Below are positions 35,661 to 44,789 of a DNA stretch of 64,000 bases, piece by piece (the first letter of the stretch is position 1; the number at the start of each line of letters is the position of its first letter). A program made the translations under genes and the position numbers. The stretch covers positions 62,001-126,000 of the forward strand of contig NZ_CP149934.1 in the NCBI RefSeq assembly GCF_037949795.1. Reading direction: 5' to 3'. Source of the DNA: Thioclava sp. GXIMD2076. GTDB taxonomy: Bacteria; Pseudomonadota; Alphaproteobacteria; Rhodobacterales; Rhodobacteraceae. Below the pieces are notes generated by a model. It saw nothing but the letters and a program-made list of their open reading frames with translations, did no database searches and was not told the origin of the DNA.

Positions 35661-36625
35661 TCCTGTTTCTGGCATGGCTGCTATGTGCTGCGGGGGCTGC
35701 GGGCGCGCAAGACTTGCGGCTGGCGATCTGGGGGCCGGAACTGGGCGGCGAAGGGCCGGGGCTACTCTATCGTGATGTTCTGTCGGGCAAGGATGCCCGG
35801 ATCGACGCGAGCCTTGCGCAGATAGTCCAGCTCGCGCCCGATGTCCTGTTGCTCATCGGCGTGGATTGGGACGGGCAGCAGGCTGCGGCACATGCCCTGC
35901 GCGAGGCGCTGGCCGCGCGTGATGCGCACTATCCCTATCTCGTCCACCGGCAGCCCAATAGCGGCCTGCCCTCCGGCGAGGATCTGGACGGGAACGGGGT
36001 GTATGGCGAGGCCCGCGATGCGCAGGGCTATGGCCGGTTTACGGGTGCGGGCGGGGTGCTCCTGCTCTCCAAGCTGCCGGTGATCGCGGTCGAGGATCTG
36101 TCGGCGATGCTCTGGCGCGATCTGGCCGGAGGGCTGGCAGATGGCGCGGAGCTCTCGCCCGGGGCGCTGGCCGTCCAGCGTCTGTCCTCGAGCGTGCACT
36201 GGATCGTCCGGCTGGAGGGGCTCGAGCTGTTGATCTGGTCGGCCACGCCGCCGATCTTTGACGGCCCCGAGGACCGTAACGGTCGGCGCAACCATGACGA
36301 GACCGCATTCTGGCTGCCCTATCTCGCAACCCTTCCCGCAGATCCGCCACTGGTTATGCTGGGCCGTGCCAATCTTGATCCGGCGCAGAAAGAGGGGCGC
36401 AAGGCCGCACTCGAGACGCTTCTGTCCTCACCGCGGCTGCAGGACCCATTGCCCGATCTCCCCACAGCCGATCTCGGCGGAAAACACCTGCGGCTGGATT
36501 ATATCCTGCCGGACCATCTGCTGGAGGTCACCGGCGCGGGCGTGCTGCCCGCAACCGAAGGCGCGCGTTACAGGATGGTCTGGGTCGACATCGCCTGGCC
36601 ATGTGCCTGCAGCCGTGGCGACTGA
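35657..36625 (+). CDS. Endonuclease/exonuclease/phosphatase-fold protein, possibly inactive
   Basis: About 322 residues, with a signal peptide (LILFLAWLLCAAGAAGAQD). Family features are 'PDVLLLIGVDWDG', 'RPNSG', 'AQGYGRF' (about residues 50-135), the RLDYILP motif near the C-terminus and the final 'RMVWVDIAWP'. The catalytic His that normally precedes RxVWVD (SxHR) is replaced: the sequence reads GARYRMVWVD. Activity may be lost or altered. No ATG, GTG or TTG lies just before the signal peptide; a CTG at 35657 overlapping the upstream TGA is the best coupled start. An ATG at 35531 would add a 42-residue Arg-rich leader. Its 3' end overlaps the convergent gene by 58 bp. Confidence 0.68.
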   Translation: MILFLAWLLCAAGAAGAQDLRLAIWGPELGGEGPGLLYRDVLSGKDARIDASLAQIVQLAPDVLLLIGVDWDGQQAAAHALREALAARDAHYPYLVHRQPNSGLPSGEDLDGNGVYGEARDAQGYGRFTGAGGVLLLSKLPVIAVEDLSAMLWRDLAGGLADGAELSPGALAVQRLSSSVHWIVRLEGLELLIWSATPPIFDGPEDRNGRRNHDETAFWLPYLATLPADPPLVMLGRANLDPAQKEGRKAALETLLSSPRLQDPLPDLPTADLGGKHLRLDYILPDHLLEVTGAGVLPATEGARYRMVWVDIAWPCACSRGD

Positions 36626-37512
36626 GCGGCGGCGCGCCCCTCTGGCTTGACCTTCATGCCGCGCATATAGAGATGCTCGAAGGCGATCCGCTCCAGCGAT
36701 TTCGTCTCGTAATCGGGGAAAAGCATGCGGAAGGGACCTTCGTCGATGATCTGGTCGGCCTGATACATGTAGCGTGTCGGGGCGATCCGGCGGCCTGCAG
36801 TGCCAAAGCCCTTGCGCCACCACGGATAGGCGGTCAGCCGCACCTTGCGATCCAGCTGCGCCGACAAGCTCTCGGCCAGCTGGCGCGGCGAGAAGCGCGT
36901 GCCGGGGAAGGGGATATCGAGAAAGCCGCCGCCCATATCTGCGGTCTCGGCCAGCGCCACCGTGACGCGGGTCAGATCCTCCAGATCGGCGTGGATGTGC
37001 ATTTTCTCGGCGGGACCGAGGGCTGCAATCTCGTGTTTGGCCAGCCGGTTGAGGATCACGGAATTCATCACCGTAGACTGTGCGCCCGGCATGATGAAAT
37101 CGCCGGCCCGCAGCATCACCATGCTGTGGCTGCTATCGGCAGCCTCCCGATAGCGCTTCTCGGCCTCCGAGCGTGCCTTGGCGCGGCGGGTCACCGGCGC
37201 ATGTGGGCAATCGGGACCCCATGCGCTGCCGCTTCGCCCATAGACCTGGAAATTACCGGGGACCATCACCGCAGCGCCTGAATTCTGCGCCGCCGCAATC
37301 ACTTTCTTGGTCAGCTCGGGCAGCTCGCGCTCCAGATCTGTGGTCTGGTCCGGGTTCGCTGCATTCAGGATCCAGCGCGCGCCACGCGCTGCAATCGAGA
37401 TGTCCGAGCCGCGTTGGTAACGGTCGACATCCCATCCGGCGGCGCGAAAGGCACGGGCGGCAGCAGCTCCGAAAAGCCCCTCCATCCCGAGAATCAGGAT
37501 TCTTCGAGTCAT
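36568..37512 (-). CDS. NAD(P)-binding epimerase-like protein
   Basis: A 314-residue Rossmann protein of the extended SDR/NAD-dependent epimerase group. The N-terminal motif is ILILGMEGLFGAAAARAF (GxxGxxG spacing), with 'MVPGNFQVYGRSG' around residues 83-95 corresponding to the strand before the active site and 'YR' in 'EAEKRYREAA' (about 117-126) perhaps replacing the YxxxK. Classical catalytic residues are not clear. Its 3' end overlaps the EEP-fold gene by 58 bp on the opposite strand. Monocistronic; substrate unknown. Confidence 0.75.
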   Translation of the reverse strand: MTRRILILGMEGLFGAAAARAFRAAGWDVDRYQRGSDISIAARGARWILNAANPDQTTDLERELPELTKKVIAAAQNSGAAVMVPGNFQVYGRSGSAWGPDCPHAPVTRRAKARSEAEKRYREAADSSHSMVMLRAGDFIMPGAQSTVMNSVILNRLAKHEIAALGPAEKMHIHADLEDLTRVTVALAETADMGGGFLDIPFPGTRFSPRQLAESLSAQLDRKVRLTAYPWWRKGFGTAGRRIAPTRYMYQADQIIDEGPFRMLFPDYETKSLERIAFEHLYMRGMKVKPEGRAAAQSPRLQAHGQAMSTQTIL

Positions 37513-37698
37513 GCGTTATGTCCGTTCTGCTCTTTTGCGCTATCATGCAGAAACGGGCGGGATTCCGCGAGGCGCGGATTCTCACGACTGCGAAACATTG
37601 CCTATGACGCTGCGTCAATGGGCGGGTCGCCGAAAGTTTCAACAGCAGTCTGCGCAATTTTTAGAAAGCCTGCTTGCATCTTCTTTTGCGTTCAGAAC

Positions 37699-37727
37699 TT
37701 GACCCCGCCACGGGCATTGGCTACGCC
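37699..37727 (+). promoter_or_regulatory. Candidate leuB promoter
   Basis: TTGACC (37699-37704) and TACGCC (37722-37727) are 17 bp apart, 57 bp before the leuB start. The -35 is good and the -10 poor. Confidence 0.35.
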
Positions 37728-37783
37728 CTCGCGCAACCTTGTCTTATTGGCCAGTTGGGCCGTTACATGCGGGAGGAATTACC

Positions 37784-38890
37784 ATGGCAAACCCTTCGAT
37801 CCTCATTCTTGCGGGCGACGGTATCGGCCCCGAGGTCATGACCGAGGTCAAGAAAGTCATCAATTGGTTCGGCGCCAAGCGCGATGTGGCCTTCGATGTC
37901 TCCGAGGATCTCGTCGGCGGCGCGGCCTATGACGTGCATGGCGTGCCGCTGTCGGATGCGACGATGGCCAAGGCGCAAGAGGTGGACGCGGTCTTGCTGG
38001 GCGCCGTGGGTGGCCCGAAATACGACGTGCTCGATTTCTCGGTCAAGCCGGAGCGTGGTCTTCTGCGCCTGCGTAAGGAAATGGACCTTTATTCCAATCT
38101 GCGTCCGGCCCAGTGCTTCGACGCGCTGGCCGATTTCTCGTCACTGAAAAAAGACGTGGTTGCGGGCCTCGATATCATGATCGTGCGCGAGCTGACCTCG
38201 GGCATCTATTTCGGCGAGCCGCGCGGCATTATCACCGAGAACAACGAGCGGGTGGGCATCAACACCCAGCGTTACACCGAGAGCGAGATCGAGCGCGTGG
38301 CCCGTTCGGCCTTCGAGCTGGCCCGCCGCCGTGGCAACAAGGTCTGCTCGATGGAGAAGGCCAATGTGATGGAATCGGGCATCCTGTGGCGCGAAGTCGT
38401 GCAGCGCGTGCATGACGAAGACTATGCCGATGTCGAGCTGAGCCACATGTATGCCGATGCCGGCGCCATGCAGCTCTGCCGTTGGCCCAAGCAGTTCGAC
38501 GTGATCGTGACCGATAACCTCTTCGGCGATCTGTTGTCGGATGCGGCCGCGATGCTGACCGGCTCGCTTGGCATGCTGCCTTCGGCCTCGCTCGGTGCGC
38601 CGATGGCGAATGGCCGCCCGAAAGCGATGTACGAGCCCGTGCATGGCTCGGCCCCCGATATCGCGGGTCAGGGCAAGGCGAACCCGATCGCCTGTATCCT
38701 CAGCTTCTCGATGGCGCTGCGTTACAGCTTCGATCTGGGCGCGGAAGCCGACCGTCTGGAAGCCGCTGTGGAAAAAGTCCTTGCCGATGGCGTGCGCACC
38801 GCAGACCTTCTGGGCCCCGAAGGCGGCTCGCCGGTCTCGACCGCCGAAATGGGCGACGCGATCATCGCAGCCCTCGACGCGGCGCTCTGA
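37784..38890 (+). CDS. leuB: 3-isopropylmalate dehydrogenase
   Basis: A 368-residue NAD-dependent decarboxylating dehydrogenase of leucine biosynthesis, cytoplasmic. It has [11 protein letters not shown] near the N-terminus, '[11 protein letters not shown]' (about 67-77), the substrate-binding arginines in '[13 protein letters not shown]' (about 94-106), '[12 protein letters not shown]' (about 137-148) and the metal-binding '[15 protein letters not shown]' (about 244-258), followed by LGMLPSAS. These match LeuB rather than isocitrate or tartrate dehydrogenase. GGGAGGAATT sets the start at 37784. It stands alone with its own terminator; leuC and leuD are not in the window. Confidence 0.96.
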   Translation: MANPSILILAGDGIGPEVMTEVKKVINWFGAKRDVAFDVSEDLVGGAAYDVHGVPLSDATMAKAQEVDAVLLGAVGGPKYDVLDFSVKPERGLLRLRKEMDLYSNLRPAQCFDALADFSSLKKDVVAGLDIMIVRELTSGIYFGEPRGIITENNERVGINTQRYTESEIERVARSAFELARRRGNKVCSMEKANVMESGILWREVVQRVHDEDYADVELSHMYADAGAMQLCRWPKQFDVIVTDNLFGDLLSDAAAMLTGSLGMLPSASLGAPMANGRPKAMYEPVHGSAPDIAGQGKANPIACILSFSMALRYSFDLGAEADRLEAAVEKVLADGVRTADLLGPEGGSPVSTAEMGDAIIAALDAAL

Positions 38891-38931
38891 GCGCAGAGTG
38901 CGGGGGCGATACGCGCCCGCACCGGTATCCG

Positions 38932-38962
38932 AAAGGCCGGGACTTTATGTCCCGGCCTTTTT
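38932..38962 (+). terminator. Rho-independent terminator of leuB
   Basis: AAAGGCCGGGAC and GTCCCGGCCTTT pair around TTTAT, followed by two more T residues. It lies 42 bp after the stop. Confidence 0.9.
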
Positions 38963-38990
38963 CATGGCCAGTGCAGAAGACACGCATGGG

Positions 38991-39021
38991 AAAGGGGCCG
39001 GTCCAGTGGACCGACCCCTTT
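38991..39021 (-). terminator. Terminator of the siderophore receptor gene
   Basis: AAAGGGGCCGGTCCA pairs with TGGACCGACCCCTTT with one C-A mismatch, 21 bp beyond the receptor stop on the minus strand. Short T-run; likely rho-independent or a stabilising hairpin. Confidence 0.7.
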
Positions 39022-39041
39022 GGTCTTTCCCGTCCCGCCTG

Positions 39042-41174
39042 TCAGAAGCGTTTGGTCAGCGAGACATTGAAGGTCCGCGGTGCGCCACGGAAATTGAACA
39101 CCGTTGTGCTGCCCACGCGCGAATAATAGTCCTTGTCGAAGACGTTATCGACGCCCATGCGCAGGGTCAGGTCATTGTCGAACCGTTTCACCGCCATCAG
39201 ATCGACCACGCCATAGCCCGGTGCCTCGATACCCTTGGAGGAGAATCCCGACATCATGGTCAGCCGCCCGCCAAGGCTCCAGTCCCGCAGCGCGCCTTCG
39301 GTGATGTCATACATCGCCTGCAGCTTGAGCATGTTCTTGGGCGTATAGGTGGAAAATGCCTCGCCCTCGGAGCTGCCATTGAGATATTCGGTATAGGTGT
39401 AGGTGTAACCGGCCGAGAGATGCAGGTTCTCCCGCAGCTCGCCCGCAACGGTCAGTTCGATCCCTTGCGATTGCACCTCTTCCTGCGCAACGTAGTAATC
39501 GGTCCCCGTCACGGCCACGGGGCGGTTGTCCTCGCGCAGGTTGAAATAGGCCGCCGTCACATCCAGCGTGCCGGCCACGCGGGCTTTTACACCCAGCTCG
39601 TATTGCCGGCCCTCGACCGGGTCCAGAAGATCGCCCGAACTGTCCAGATCGGATTGAGGGATGAAGATCTCGGAATAGCTGGCGTAGAGCGCTGCATCGG
39701 GCGTGATGTCGTAGGTGGCACCGGCAAAGGGCGTGACATGGGCATCCACGTCATAATCCTCATGGGCCACGGCACCGCTCGAAAGGGTCGTCGTATCGAC
39801 CGTGCCCTCATACCAGCTGAGCCGCGCGCCGCCGATCAGGGTCAGCCGGTCAACGGGTTTCAGGCGGAGTTGCGAATAGATCCCCGTCGAGGTCGTATCG
39901 CTGTCCTCGCGGGTCGAATAGGCCGCATCGGGTCTGGCCACGGATGACGCGTCGAAATCATTCAGGTTCCAGCTGCCCGCGATCTTGCCGCGCGCGGTAT
40001 AGGTGGTCGAGGTCACCTTCTGCCAGTCGGCCCCGATGATCGCATTGCCCTCCATCTGGCCCAGCGTGAAGGGCAAATCGGCATGGAGATCGAGCGCTGT
40101 GCTGTCCTGACTGAAATCGCGGCCCAGATAGGCGATGGAAGAGATATTGTTCTCGGCATCGGCGGTCGATCCGGCATAGCCATAGAGGAAATCCGCATCC
40201 TGCCACGATTTGCGCAGCGAGAATTTCACCCGCCCGCCATTATCGAATGTATGGGTGGCCGCGAGCACCGCATCGGTGGTGGTATTATCGAAATCGTTCC
40301 AGTCAGGCACAACGCCCGCGCCTGCATCGGTCCAGATCAGCGATCCGTCCTCATAGGTGGGCAGGCCGTTGAAGGGCGCGATATCGCGCTCCATATGGCT
40401 GAGCGAGAAGGTCAGCTGTGTGTCGGGGTCCACATCCCATGCCAGCGTGCCATAATAGCTCTGCACTCCGTTCGAGCCATTGTCGATGAACGTGTCGCCA
40501 TCGCCATAGGCCGCCACGAACCGTCCGCGCAGCGTGCCGTCGGCATTGAGCTTGTTGGAAACATCCAGCTCGCCACGATACTGGCCATTGCTATCGGTCG
40601 ATCCCTCCACATAGCCGGTAAACTCGGTGGCGGTGGCCTGTTTGAGGCGCATATTGACCGAGCCCGCCGGTTCGCCCGTCGAGATGAACAGGCCCGCGGG
40701 GCCCTTGAGCACCTCCACATGGTCCACGATCGAAAGATCGGGCTGTGTGCCATAGATCGAGCTGACGGGGGCAGGCAGACCGTCAAAATAGAGATAGTCG
40801 AACTCGTAGCCCCGCGAATAGATCGACGAGCGTCCCGCATCATTGTTGAGCACCATGATGCCCGGCACATCGGCCATCGCCTCGTCGAGCGTGTTATACC
40901 CGCCGTCCTCGATCTGTTTATGGGTCACGACAGAGGTCGATTGCGGCACCTCGCGCGGGCTGATCGCGGCTTTCTCGCCGACCGAGATGAGGTCGGTAGC
41001 ATAGCTCTGTGCGCCTTCCGTCTCGTAGCTCGAGCCCTCGACGGTGATCGGGTCGAGGTCGACCACATCCTGCGCCATGACAGGCAGCGCGGTCATGGCA
41101 GCAAGGGCCGTGGAGGCGAGAAGGCCGGATCTGAGAGGGGCGGGTCTGACAAAGGCGGGGCGGGGCGCGGACAT
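39042..41174 (-). CDS. TonB-dependent ferric-siderophore outer-membrane receptor
   Basis: A 710-residue outer-membrane transporter of the FhuE/FpvA class. The signal peptide is residues 1-35 (ending VMAQ). 'DPITVEG' (about 41-47) is a TonB-box-like segment. The plug domain spans about 70-175, with 'PQSTSVVTHKQIED' and 'VEVLKGPAGLF', the siderophore-receptor signatures. The 22-strand barrel fills the rest and ends with aromatic Phe710 (VSLTKRF). AAGGATTG sets the start. It is divergent from an AraC regulator, the common arrangement for receptors induced by their own siderophore. The siderophore is not predictable, and no siderophore synthesis genes are nearby. Confidence 0.93.
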   Translation of the reverse strand: MSAPRPAFVRPAPLRSGLLASTALAAMTALPVMAQDVVDLDPITVEGSSYETEGAQSYATDLISVGEKAAISPREVPQSTSVVTHKQIEDGGYNTLDEAMADVPGIMVLNNDAGRSSIYSRGYEFDYLYFDGLPAPVSSIYGTQPDLSIVDHVEVLKGPAGLFISTGEPAGSVNMRLKQATATEFTGYVEGSTDSNGQYRGELDVSNKLNADGTLRGRFVAAYGDGDTFIDNGSNGVQSYYGTLAWDVDPDTQLTFSLSHMERDIAPFNGLPTYEDGSLIWTDAGAGVVPDWNDFDNTTTDAVLAATHTFDNGGRVKFSLRKSWQDADFLYGYAGSTADAENNISSIAYLGRDFSQDSTALDLHADLPFTLGQMEGNAIIGADWQKVTSTTYTARGKIAGSWNLNDFDASSVARPDAAYSTREDSDTTSTGIYSQLRLKPVDRLTLIGGARLSWYEGTVDTTTLSSGAVAHEDYDVDAHVTPFAGATYDITPDAALYASYSEIFIPQSDLDSSGDLLDPVEGRQYELGVKARVAGTLDVTAAYFNLREDNRPVAVTGTDYYVAQEEVQSQGIELTVAGELRENLHLSAGYTYTYTEYLNGSSEGEAFSTYTPKNMLKLQAMYDITEGALRDWSLGGRLTMMSGFSSKGIEAPGYGVVDLMAVKRFDNDLTLRMGVDNVFDKDYYSRVGSTTVFNFRGAPRTFNVSLTKRF

Positions 41175-41193
41175 CGGGCAATCCTTGAATAAC

Positions 41194-41208
41194 CGAGTAT
41201 TTCACTCG
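41194..41208. promoter_or_regulatory. Palindrome CGAGT-N5-ACTCG between receptor and AraC genes
   Basis: A perfect 5-bp-arm palindrome with ATTTC spacer, 20 bp from the receptor start and 93 bp from the AraC start, followed by TAATAG. The same arms, spacing and TAATAG occur before the sugar dehydrogenase genes at 62790-62804. Confidence 0.45.
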
Positions 41209-41300
41209 ACTAATAGAGCGCAATGACGCACAAAGACAGCAGGCGGGCTTTGCGATACCGCCAATCGGCTCTTCCAGAGCGTCAAAATCGGGAGACTTCC

Positions 41301-42221
41301 ATGACCGAGATCACATTGGATGACATTGCTGCGGGTCTACGCAGCGACCGTGAGGGCTTTGGCGCGAATCTGCCCGCTACGCAGGTGGTTCTGCGGGGCG
41401 GGCGCGGGCGGCGCGATCTGCCTTCGGGGATACAGCTGCAGCTGCAGGATACCGTGATCGCGCGGGATCTTGTGACCTATGTTACCCGCCAACCCGGCGT
41501 GATGGTGCATCTCGTGCTCGAAGGACGGGTCGAGGGCATGTTGGGGCAGGAGGCGTTGAGCATCGGTCCACAGGACGGGCAGGGCGCCGAGCTGCATCTG
41601 AGCGCTCTGGGTGTCCCGATGGCCTTCCGGCGCAAGGTGAGGGCGGGTCAGGTGGTGCGTAAGCTGGCGCTTCTGGTGTCATGGGAGTGGCTCGCGGCGC
41701 GCGGCTTTGCGCAGCTCTTGATCCTCAACGGTCAGCCTCATCGTCAGGCCGTGCGGCCCGCTCTGGCCGAGGATATCCTTGCTGTCCGCGCCCTTCTGGC
41801 CTGTCCGCCACAGGATCTGCAGGGGCCTGCGCTCCTGGAGGCCGAGAGGCTGGCCCATAGCCTTTTGGTGCAGGGCCTCGCGGGGGTGCGGGATGCAGTT
41901 GCGAGGCTCAGCCCTGTCGAGGAGGCGCGTCTTGCGCGGGTCGAGCGGATGGCGCAGGCGGCCGGACCGCTGCCCGCGCTCGGGGCATTGGCCGAAGAGG
42001 GAGGTGTGAGCGTCTCGACCCTGCGCAGGCTGTTCCGCCGTCGCTATGGCCTCACCGTCCATGACCGTCTGCGCCAGATCCGGCTGGAGGCTGCGGCACA
42101 GGCGTTGCGGCAGGGGCACTCTGTCGCGCAGGCGGCAGGGCGTGCGGGCTATGCCAGCCCCACGGCCTTTGCTACGGCCTTCCGCAGGCAGTTCGGGCAG
42201 AGCCCCTCGGACTATCGTTGA
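41301..42221 (+). CDS. AraC-family regulator of siderophore uptake (PchR-like)
   Basis: A 306-residue regulator. The N-terminal sensing region (about 1-195) contains 'GVMVHLVLEGRVEGMLGQ', typical of PchR/YbtA-like proteins that sense siderophores. The C-terminal double HTH (about 212-306) ends with 'AGYASPTAFATAFRRQFGQSPSDYR', the AraC signature (given as range about 281-306). The ATG at 41301 follows GGAGACTTCC; the 26 upstream codons have no support. Divergence from the TonB receptor indicates that it activates it. Confidence 0.9.
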   Translation: MTEITLDDIAAGLRSDREGFGANLPATQVVLRGGRGRRDLPSGIQLQLQDTVIARDLVTYVTRQPGVMVHLVLEGRVEGMLGQEALSIGPQDGQGAELHLSALGVPMAFRRKVRAGQVVRKLALLVSWEWLAARGFAQLLILNGQPHRQAVRPALAEDILAVRALLACPPQDLQGPALLEAERLAHSLLVQGLAGVRDAVARLSPVEEARLARVERMAQAAGPLPALGALAEEGGVSVSTLRRLFRRRYGLTVHDRLRQIRLEAAAQALRQGHSVAQAAGRAGYASPTAFATAFRRQFGQSPSDYR

Positions 42222-42226
42222 GGCCC

Positions 42227-43810
42227 CTACCAGAATGCGATCAGGATCGCGGCCATACAGAGCACCAGAGCAACGGCCCAGAGCCGCACATCCATCAGCC
42301 CAATTCGGCTGCCGCGGAATTCGGTAACAAGGTCGGAGGGTGTCCAGATCAGATGGTCGTCGGGAGCCGCATGCCGTGGCAGGATAGTGGCCGAGAGCCC
42401 CAGATGCAGCAGGCAGGAGGCAATCGTCATCAGCGCCACCGTGATCGTGTAGTGCAGCGGCCAGAGCCCGACCTGCCCGAGCACGAAGAGGATGATCCCA
42501 AGGAGATGCATCGAGACCAGCGTGACAAGCGCTGATGTCTTGCCCACCCGCGAGGACACCGCCCCGAGGAAGAATACGGCCACCACTGGCGGCACGAGGA
42601 TGGAGAACGCCTGCTGGAGATAGGACCAGATCCCGTCCGCATACTGGATCAGCGGCGCCACCAGCACGGCGATCAGCATGAAGAGCACCGTGCACAGGCT
42701 GCCATATCTGCGCGCGGCCTCGGGCGCGACCGCGCGATCGGGGCGGGTGAGGAAATCATGCACGACAAGCGTGGAGGAGCTGTTGAGCGTGGAATCCACC
42801 GTCGACATGATCGCGGCCACCAGCCCCGCCAGCACCAGCCCCGTCAGTCCGGGTGGTAGGATCTGGGTGATCATCGTCGGGAAGACCATATCCTGCGTCG
42901 GCAGATCGGGCAGAAGCGGCACCGCCATCGCCCCCGGCAGGACCATGATGAAGAGCGGTACGCATTTGAGGATGCCGCCGAAAAGCGCACCGCGCTGCGC
43001 ATCGGGCAGGCTGCGCGCGCCCAGCACCCGCTGAACCACATACTGGTTGGTCACCCAGTACCAGAAGCCCAGCATCCACACCCCCAGAAACAGCCCCGGC
43101 CATGGCAGTCCGGGATCGTCGATCGGCTTGACGATATCGAGATGTCCTTCGGGCAACGCCTCGCGCACGCGGTCCCACGAGAAATCGAGCGATTGGAACA
43201 TCAGGAAGGCGACGATCGAACATCCCACCAGCAGGATCACCGCCTGGATCACATCGGTATAGACCACCGCCTTCAGCCCGCCTGTGGCGGCATAGCCGCC
43301 CGCGAAGGCCCCGATGGCGATACAGCTGAGCCAGAGCGGCAGATCGGGGAAGAAGGTGGTCAGCACCACGCCCCCCGCATAGAGCCCGCCCGCTGTCTCG
43401 ACCACCACGGTGAAGAAAATGGTCAGCGCCGAGAAATAGAGCCGCACCTTGCGCGAATAGCGCTGATCCAGCCATTCGGGCGTCGTCGTGACCTTTGCCT
43501 TGAGATAAAGCGGCGCGAAAATGAGCGCGAGAAAGATCAACGGGATCCCCGACATCCACTCGAAGGCCGAGCTGGCGATGCCGGTCGCATAGGCCGAGCC
43601 CGTCAGCCCGATGATCGTTGTGGTCGAGATATTGGAAGCGAAAAGCGACAGGCCGATTGCCCCCCATGCCAGCGACCGCCCGCCCAGAAAGAGGTCATCG
43701 CCGGTCTTGGTTCGCATCGAGACCCATATCCCGATCGCCAGCACCACGACGAGATAGGCGATGATCACGGCAATATCCAATGTGGTGATATGGGTCTGGA
43801 CGGATTCCAT
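42227..43810 (-). CDS. Sodium:solute symporter (SSS family)
   Basis: A 527-residue inner-membrane Na+ symporter with about 14 helices, the SGLT/PutP fold. Signatures include 'DLFLGGRSLAWGAIGLSLFASNIS' (about 39-62), 'TTTPEWLDQRYSRKVR' (about 107-122), 'GGLKAVVYTDVIQAVILL' and 'STVDSTLNSSSTL' (about 311-323), which forms the Na2 site in the family. AAAGGAACCC sets the start. Length and motifs resemble SGLT/sugar-type members more than proline permeases, so a sugar or polyol substrate is plausible. It is convergent with the AraC gene, 5 bp apart. Confidence 0.92.
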   Translation of the reverse strand: MESVQTHITTLDIAVIIAYLVVVLAIGIWVSMRTKTGDDLFLGGRSLAWGAIGLSLFASNISTTTIIGLTGSAYATGIASSAFEWMSGIPLIFLALIFAPLYLKAKVTTTPEWLDQRYSRKVRLYFSALTIFFTVVVETAGGLYAGGVVLTTFFPDLPLWLSCIAIGAFAGGYAATGGLKAVVYTDVIQAVILLVGCSIVAFLMFQSLDFSWDRVREALPEGHLDIVKPIDDPGLPWPGLFLGVWMLGFWYWVTNQYVVQRVLGARSLPDAQRGALFGGILKCVPLFIMVLPGAMAVPLLPDLPTQDMVFPTMITQILPPGLTGLVLAGLVAAIMSTVDSTLNSSSTLVVHDFLTRPDRAVAPEAARRYGSLCTVLFMLIAVLVAPLIQYADGIWSYLQQAFSILVPPVVAVFFLGAVSSRVGKTSALVTLVSMHLLGIILFVLGQVGLWPLHYTITVALMTIASCLLHLGLSATILPRHAAPDDHLIWTPSDLVTEFRGSRIGLMDVRLWAVALVLCMAAILIAFW

Positions 43811-44215
43811 GTGACGGGTTCCTTTTTGCTGGATGCGGCGGGCGGATCGCCCGTCGCGGGCCTTGCGCAGCGGCTGGATGCGGCAGGCCCCTTACCCTTT
43901 CGCAAGATGGCAACAGGGCAGTGCGGGAAACGGGTTCCGGAGGCGCAAATATGGATGGCTGCCGCCCCCGAAATTATCGAGCGGGTGTCCTGCCGGTCAT
44001 CGGGGCGATCTCGGGGCCGAGTCCCGGGCAGGGATCTCACTGGTGATCAATAAACTGTGTCACGTCTGACAGGCAGGTAGCCCGCAGGGCGGGTTCGTAA
44101 AGCGTCAAGCGCGCCGCGGGTGCAAGGTGACATCCTCCGGAACGGAGAAAATACCGGCAAAGGGGGAGGGGCGGCGGTCTGGCAGAGGGGCCTGAGATGG
44201 CGGCCCGATTGGTCG
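43811..44215. other. 405-bp intergenic region, symporter to Lrp gene
   Basis: No supported coding frame. It contains an exact 12-bp direct repeat GCTGGATGCGGC (43828-43839 and 43873-43884) and a palindrome TGTCA-CGTC-TGACA (44058-44071). It should hold the symporter promoter and the end of the lrp-like transcript; I could not fix either. Confidence 0.55.
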
Positions 44216-44656
44216 TTAGGCCTTCTCGCGCCACGATTTCAGCACGATGGAGGTGGTCACATCGATCACCTCCGGATGGCGCGAAAGCCGGTCGCGCAGC
44301 TCCTCGAGCACATCGAGATTGGCCGCCTCCAGCAGGATACGCATGTCGATATCGCCGGTCAGCGACCAGCATGATACCACTTCGCTCCAGCGTTGGATCG
44401 AAGCATAGACCACCGAGCAGGTATTGCGCTTGAGCCGCAGATCGAACATCGCGCGCGTTGTGGTGACCGAGGCCGCATGGGTCTGGTCCATCTCGATGGT
44501 GAAGCGGCTGATCACTTTCGTCTCGATCAGCTTGTCGACATGATACTTCACCGTAGGCCGCGACAGCCCGATGATATCCGCAATCTCGGTCAGCGAGCGA
44601 CGACTGTTTTCGCGCAAGAGTTCCAGGATCAGATTATCGGTCGGGCTCAATTGCAT
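44216..44656 (-). CDS. Lrp/AsnC-family transcriptional regulator
   Basis: A 146-residue feast/famine regulator. The N-terminal HTH (about 5-50) has 'LLRENSRRSLTEIADIIGLSRPTVKYHVDKL' within residues 13-43. The RAM effector domain (about 65-140) includes 'WSLTGDIDMRILLEAANLDVLEEL'. AAGGAATCGCC sets the start. It is divergent from the YcgG-cupin-permease operon across 133 bp and therefore likely controls it in response to an amino acid. Confidence 0.92.
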   Translation of the reverse strand: MQLSPTDNLILELLRENSRRSLTEIADIIGLSRPTVKYHVDKLIETKVISRFTIEMDQTHAASVTTTRAMFDLRLKRNTCSVVYASIQRWSEVVSCWSLTGDIDMRILLEAANLDVLEELRDRLSRHPEVIDVTTSIVLKSWREKA

Positions 44657-44713
44657 GGCGATTCCTTAATTCCTGACAAGGATAGGGGATTTTTCTCCGA
44701 ATCGAAGAGAGAA

Positions 44714-44725
44714 TTGCATTTTGCA
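44714..44725. promoter_or_regulatory. Candidate Lrp-type operator
   Basis: TTGCATTTTGCA contains TGCA-TTT-TGCA, an AT-centred palindrome of Lrp/AsnC style, midway in the divergent region 58 bp from the Lrp start and 65 bp from the YcgG start. Confidence 0.4.
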
Positions 44726-44789
44726 CTGTATGCGGCGCGACGTCAGCGCGGCCAAACTCACTTAAACACTCAGTCAAGGATCATGATTC

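Noticed and set aside
41175..41300. A Fur or Irr box before the siderophore receptor
   Set aside because: No 19-bp GATAATGATAATCATTATC-like or TTTAGAA-like palindrome is visible. The CGAGT palindrome is a different motif.
43811..44215. A small gene between the symporter and Lrp genes
   Set aside because: The open frames are shadows of the Lrp gene or lack start signals; only short repeats are supported.
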